This document shows positions 58,862-64,000 of a DNA stretch of 64,000 nt, piece by piece. The DNA is from Baylisascaris procyonis (Eukaryota; Nematoda; Chromadorea; Rhabditida; Ascarididae). The notes below the pieces were generated by a model. That model had not been told where the DNA came from, ran no database searches, and was given only the letters and a program-made list of their open reading frames with translations. The stretch is taken from contig JAZARR010000124.1 of assembly GCA_037389465.1 (NCBI GenBank), positions 28,991 to 92,990 of the forward strand, written 5' to 3'. Positions within the stretch are counted from its first letter, which is position 1. The number at the start of each line of letters is the position of its first letter. The translations under genes were made by a program, and so were the position numbers.

Positions 58862-61800
58862 TTATATTCGTCAATATACAAGAGAAAAGTGCTCGATAAG
58901 CGGTTTCTTAACGAAACGAATGTGTGATATAAAAAATATTGTGGAAAATTGTTCTATATTACGATCAACAAGGTATGCATTCGGATATAGGATCCGTCGA
59001 TGTAGTTTTCATTGAGAAAATATCAACCCTGATAAAGAATTATTGAATATGTTATTTTAATTACCTACCACCTATAACCTATCAGGTAACAAAGAAATAT
59101 GCAGTAATAGCACTTCATTGTTAAATATAACACGTGTTAACGGCTTAGATCAGCAATAAAGCAGTCTGTGGGATTATTTTCTGAAGTTTCCAACACTTTC
59201 GGTGATTTATTCACTTTGTGACTCCCCCACCCGCCGCCTCTCTAGACTATGAGCCTATTTCACTAAAGAGATAATGGAATCGAGAAGTTCGCCATGCTGC
59301 AGAGGGATCGACGACTCAGATGGCCTAATTACTGCGTAATAAAAATTATACATCATACATTCATACGACAGATTACTTCGCCTTATTGAACTTGTTTTTG
59401 GACCCAAAAATAGGCTTTTTTTCAAAAGTTTGGGATAGAATCAGAAATGAAATGGAAAATGTCGGTGAAAAAAGACACTTCATTAGCTGAAGTACACCTT
59501 ACCGATTATTCATCTCAATGCACTTTTCAATAAGTTGAAATCACCTGTAAAATTACTCACTTATTTAGTATCTGTTTCGAAGGTGAGTGATGTAAGGTAG
59601 AATTCGATTTGAATTCTATAGGAGAAAACTAATTCGACACATCAAAAGAACGAATCAAAATTCCACATATAAAATAGTGCAATGATTAATTCGGGAAGAA
59701 ATAAGGAAACAAATTCCATATTTCTTACCCTTTCATATCCTCACCAACAATTGAGATTTTTCTGGTAGACGCTATCTTCCTGGATACTTGACTCATCGAA
59801 TGTGTTATATCTTAGTTATTAAAATTCGTTGCTATCTGGAATTGTTTTTCTAAAATCTTTGATATTGAAATTGGATGTATCACTCAAATAGTTGCTTATT
59901 CAAGCAAATAAACGTAATCATCAAACAATACGATTGCAGCAATGAATCACATTTGGTAATTTCGCTTCATATATTTGTTCGTTTGTTGCCAATGTAAACG
60001 AGAAATCGAAATGTACGAGATCCATTGGGAATACAAAGGGATAATGAATTCTTCATTATATTGAATTAACGATATCACCGGATTATTTTATAAAGATAAA
60101 ACAAATCCCTTTAATATGATACTGTTGAAATTATCACAGTTATGTGCATTAGAGCGAAATGATACGAACGATTTGTTGCTCTCTTCTATTGATCACATTT
60201 TAGCTATCGTTTGTTACTAAAAACTGCTAAGCAAATTGTCCCGAGATCACTGCGAGATCTCCAATAAAGTAATCCATGTCAAAATCTACAGTAAAGTAAA
60301 CCGTATAAGCAATCAGTAATAGTGGGCAATATCAGTATTACTAGAGATAGCGGACTATCAGGTAGAAAATCTTCTCTTTGAGATTAAACCTCTTGATTCC
60401 GTGAAAATAGTTGATAGTCAAAAAATATATCGCCCAAAGGTTCAACAATCGAGCGATCGATATCTAAAATTGAAAGATGAAAGGCAAGCTGCTGACCCGA
60501 GTTTATATGGTCGGATTTTCCGCGATACCAATAATTTAGCTCATCGATGCGACTGACGACTCGTGACGGTCATATCTTCAGCAAAGATAAGAAATTTCGA
60601 AATACAAGAAGATGAACTAATGAATTTATGAGGTTTTGAGAAAAACTCACTGATTTTATTATTATTTAAAAATTTACGGAAAAATTCTCTCATAAATTTT
60701 ATAATTAGTTGCTGAAATGATCAGTTCCATTGCTAATCTTCTCTCGCGTATTGATCTATTTTAATTAATATTCGCATTTTTGATGATTATTGTTAGAAAA
60801 ACCAACTGATGAAATATTAAGAAATACTTAATTGAAAACCATCGTATTGTCTCATCTTTGATTATTTCATCGCTATTTCTTTCGGGTTGAATTCATTTTT
60901 TTTTGGGAAATAAAATAATAATTGCTAATAAATGAGATGAAAAAAAGAACACCTTTGCAAAAATGGAAGCGAACTTTGCATTTCCCTCATTTCTGTCATT
61001 GCAATATATTCGTTAACGGCGAATTATTTTCCAAATTAATTCATATACGGATGCAACGATGCAATCTATGCAATTGTTTACTAAATCAATGCAAAAATGT
61101 TCGCAGTGCAGCATTCATCAAATGATAAACAAGGTCAATGTTATTAAAGAAAAGAGTGTGGTAACGAGATGAAACACATCTTCATGGTGCATATTCGTGG
61201 GCTAAATGCAAATAGCACTAGTACCATTATAGTAGAATGATGAACAAAATGGGCGGTCCTTGACGCCCATTTATTTCGACACTTTTTGCAGTCTCTTTTA
61301 TTATAGGCAGGCCTCGGTATTTTTGATGCAAATATGAGCATAAACATAATTGTACAAGACTCATAATGAGGTGTGTGAAATTTATGCGAATTTTATGCAA
61401 ATACCATTCTTAACGAGGTGTAACTAATAATCTGTGCCTTACAGAGAGACGGAATGAGACAGAAAGACAGAGATGTTGGAATTAAATAATTTAATGTGCA
61501 TTCTAAGTGAAATGACCTCGCAATAACGCTAAAATTAGCCAAGAAATTCCTCTGTTGCATTTGAATGATTAAGCGTTTTTACTCAACATTTGTCTTATTT
61601 GGGATCATTTGGCAATGCGGTAAGAGGAAGAAGCGGAGGGGGGAGGGGAGGAGGAGGAGGTAAGCTCAATGCGCAAATAACTGCTTATGTTTAGCAAATT
61701 TTCAACCAATTTCAAAACGTTATAAGGCGGAATTAAATATCTTTGACCATCATGAGCGATAAATTTTACTCATTTATTTCTATGAAATGAGCTTCTCGAA

Positions 61801-63014
61801 TATGCAATGCGAATAAGTTGAAAATGTGACTTAATGAAAACTTCTTAAATTATTCTTGAATGAAATTATTGCTAATCCACTAGTGAAAGTTCATTGCACT
61901 ATATGTTTTGAAGCGGAGTAAAAAAGCCCAAAACGAGATAACGAACGAATTAGTGCGGATAAGGAGTGCACAAGATGGCAATCATGCCTCGAGGTGCTCA
62001 GAAGCATCACTTATCTCTGATAATCCTTAATGCCGTTGCGAAAATTCTTAGAGTGACCCTAATCATAAATGCTCTTTCAAGAGGTTTAGTGAAATGGAAA
62101 AGTGCCAAAAGCAATTTTTAACCTGAGGCAAATGAAACGAGATATAGGAAAAAATAATCCACAACACTCAGTGATTTGGATTTTCTTTTAAGCACTTCTT
62201 GTGCACTTCATAAATTGAACGATGATGAGTGGGGAGCCGTTTATCTCTATTCGACATTGGGATCGAATATAAAGGCTAGTTAAGTATATGCTGTCAGCAT
62301 ATTTTTGTTCTAGAAAAGGCAAAAAACATCCCGTGGAACGCAAAATTGCATCTTGAGGAAAGCAGAAAGGTCACAAAAAGAGGGCACCGATGGAAGGGGT
62401 TAGTGGATAGGGATAGGGGTTGGAAAAGAGAAGAGAAGCGAAAAAATCCCTACCCTTTTGCAGGCTTCAGCTCTGATTTTTCTCTTTTCACCCACCGCCT
62501 TAGTTTAATCCTTCTCAAGTTTTTCCTCTCTTTCCTTACTCTAATTAGCATTTAAAGAATTATAAGGAATATCCACCAAAAAATCACATATATTGTTTTC
62601 ATATTTTCATGTTTCTTTCACCTAAATAATAAAAAATTTGTTTATTAAACACCAAACATGCTATATGTAAATTTATTTGATCGTATAACCTGCTATTATC
62701 TACGCTTCGTTGTGTTTCTTCATTTGCCCTTGAAGATAGAGATAGAGAGGGATTATCATTAATGCAGATGGCTTGGCCCCTTCTCATCATTACAACCGAC
62801 GTCAGATTTGTCTCCGGCTATCCTGTTTGAAAAAATGAATTTGATGAATTCAGTCGATTTAAGTGGATTTTAAAAACGATTCAAGATCATAAAGGTTAGA
62901 AAATTTTTCGAGGGTGAAGTTTTTTACGGTGATAATCACTGATGAAGAAAATTTCCGAAGAAATTTAAAAAAATTCACAGAGATTTCCTCAAAAAAAAAA
63001 CAAAAATAGAAAAT

Positions 63015-63111
<97 letters not shown>

Positions 63112-63999
63112 TTTTCTTTAATATGAACACTAATAAATTAGTATATAGAATAAATAAATGCATAATAAATAAAAATCCACGCAAATAACTATGTGCATAG
63201 AAGCAGAAAACTATTAATAACGAATGCATTTGATGAGCATATGAAGCAGTAATAAATGATGTCTATATGAAGGAAAACTGAAGGATTGTTGACATTTTAG
63301 GATATTATATATGCAACGAGTTTTAGCGATATTCCGTTCAGAAAAAGACGTTGAAAATTCATAGAGGGATTATCGTGGCAAATAAATTGTTATGATTGCT
63401 CTATAATAAATAAATATATATAAGAAATATAAGAAATTATTCTATATTAAAGTGAATTTTTCAATCCATACGATGATGTTGAATGTATATCTGAAGGAAA
63501 TCTAAAAGAATTTTTGAAGTATTTTAGGATATACAATGATCTATAGAATTCGAGTTTCTGACTTGTTAGCGATTCTGAATGAATGTGAAAGAATCGTTAT
63601 GTGATGGGAAAAGCGTTTGATATCTTCCTCCATTATTGAGGAAGTATTTCAAGGTAGGCGGTGGTTTGATGAGATTGTCAATAGAACCAAACGCTCCGCC
63701 TTAGAATTGAGCAAATCAAACTGAATATTTTTTTTCTGAATTTCATGATTTATTAAAATTGGAACTTTATTTTATCTTCCAGAATATTAGCAAACAAATA
63801 ATTTCTTGTAGAGTTCAGTTATCTTGCAGAAGCGAAATTCTTTCTTTATTGAAAGCTTTTAATCTTCGGCATTCTTTCACAATGTTTAGTCAGTTTTGAT
63901 GGTTTTTTTTTGTTCGCTTCGGTTTACTCGTCTATAAATTGGAAAATAAAAATGTCCATATTTCAAAAAAAAACTCCAAATATTGGAATAATGCGGCTA
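58862..63999. other. Intergenic, no gene recognised
   Basis: No exon with recognisable similarity on either strand. Open frames such as 60922-61125 (plus, Cys/His-containing) and 62346-62555 (plus, Lys/Arg-rich) have no framing splice sites or motif. Homopurine tracts occur at 61630-61662 and 62390-62440. The long AT tract is listed separately. Confidence 0.4.
63018..63109. repeat. (AT)n microsatellite
   Basis: About 92 nt of uninterrupted AT dinucleotides. Confidence 0.97.
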
Positions 64000-64000
64000 G

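Noticed and set aside
60922..61125. 67-codon plus frame with Cys and His residues
   Set aside because: Cys spacing does not fit a zinc-finger or secreted family, there is no signal peptide and no splice context.

Overview
The window looks like a nuclear contig from an AT-rich metazoan, most likely a nematode. Coding sequence is cut into short exons of about 60-350 bp, with GT...TTTCAG/TTTTAG introns of 0.1-4 kb. Several genes have a 3'-splice-site-like AG a few bases upstream of the ATG with no coding exon before it, as expected for spliced-leader trans-splicing. The non-LTR retrotransposon remnants are of the RTE type common in nematodes. Clade and species cannot be read from the sequence. 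Exons were assigned by eye from translated similarity, splice consensus and intron phase, so boundaries are predictions.

Layout: (1) 242-2377, minus: 5' part of an L-xylulose/dicarbonyl reductase-like short-chain dehydrogenase that runs off the left edge. (2) 4.68-6.5 kb: decayed RTE-type LINE on the plus strand. (3) 7206-7472: 46-bp minisatellite with a 92-bp higher-order period. (4) 9203-18863, minus: the most striking locus, a ten-exon gene with an uninterrupted 562-codon frame. Its product has the whole architecture of a class I membrane fusion glycoprotein: signal peptide, R-x-K-R site followed at once by a hydrophobic stretch, heptad-repeat helix, Cys-rich core, membrane-proximal helix, TM segment and short tail. 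Its introns hold two 3' ends of one retroelement family. (5) 22239-27517, minus: a small SH2-domain gene with an apparent frame break. (6) 30581-37752, minus: a complete ten-exon ATP-grasp enzyme of 499 aa. (7) 37.8-43.4 kb: AT-rich desert. (8) 43490-52466, plus: a PARN-type deadenylase, partly resolved, with two good but unassigned exons inside it and two more after it. (9) 57288-58838, minus: a three-exon gene for a 102-aa secreted eight-cysteine peptide. (10) 58.9-64 kb: no gene seen, with a long (AT)n tract.

The genes do not form an obvious pathway. The likely novelty is locus 4, which resembles a captured and exapted envelope/fusion gene (compare Drosophila Iris), spliced, apparently intact, and without gag or pol beside it. 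Secondary points are the split PARN locus, the SH2 protein that seems to lack its phosphotyrosine-binding arginine, the secreted Cys-rich peptide, and interspersed G/C-homopurine tracts through the window.
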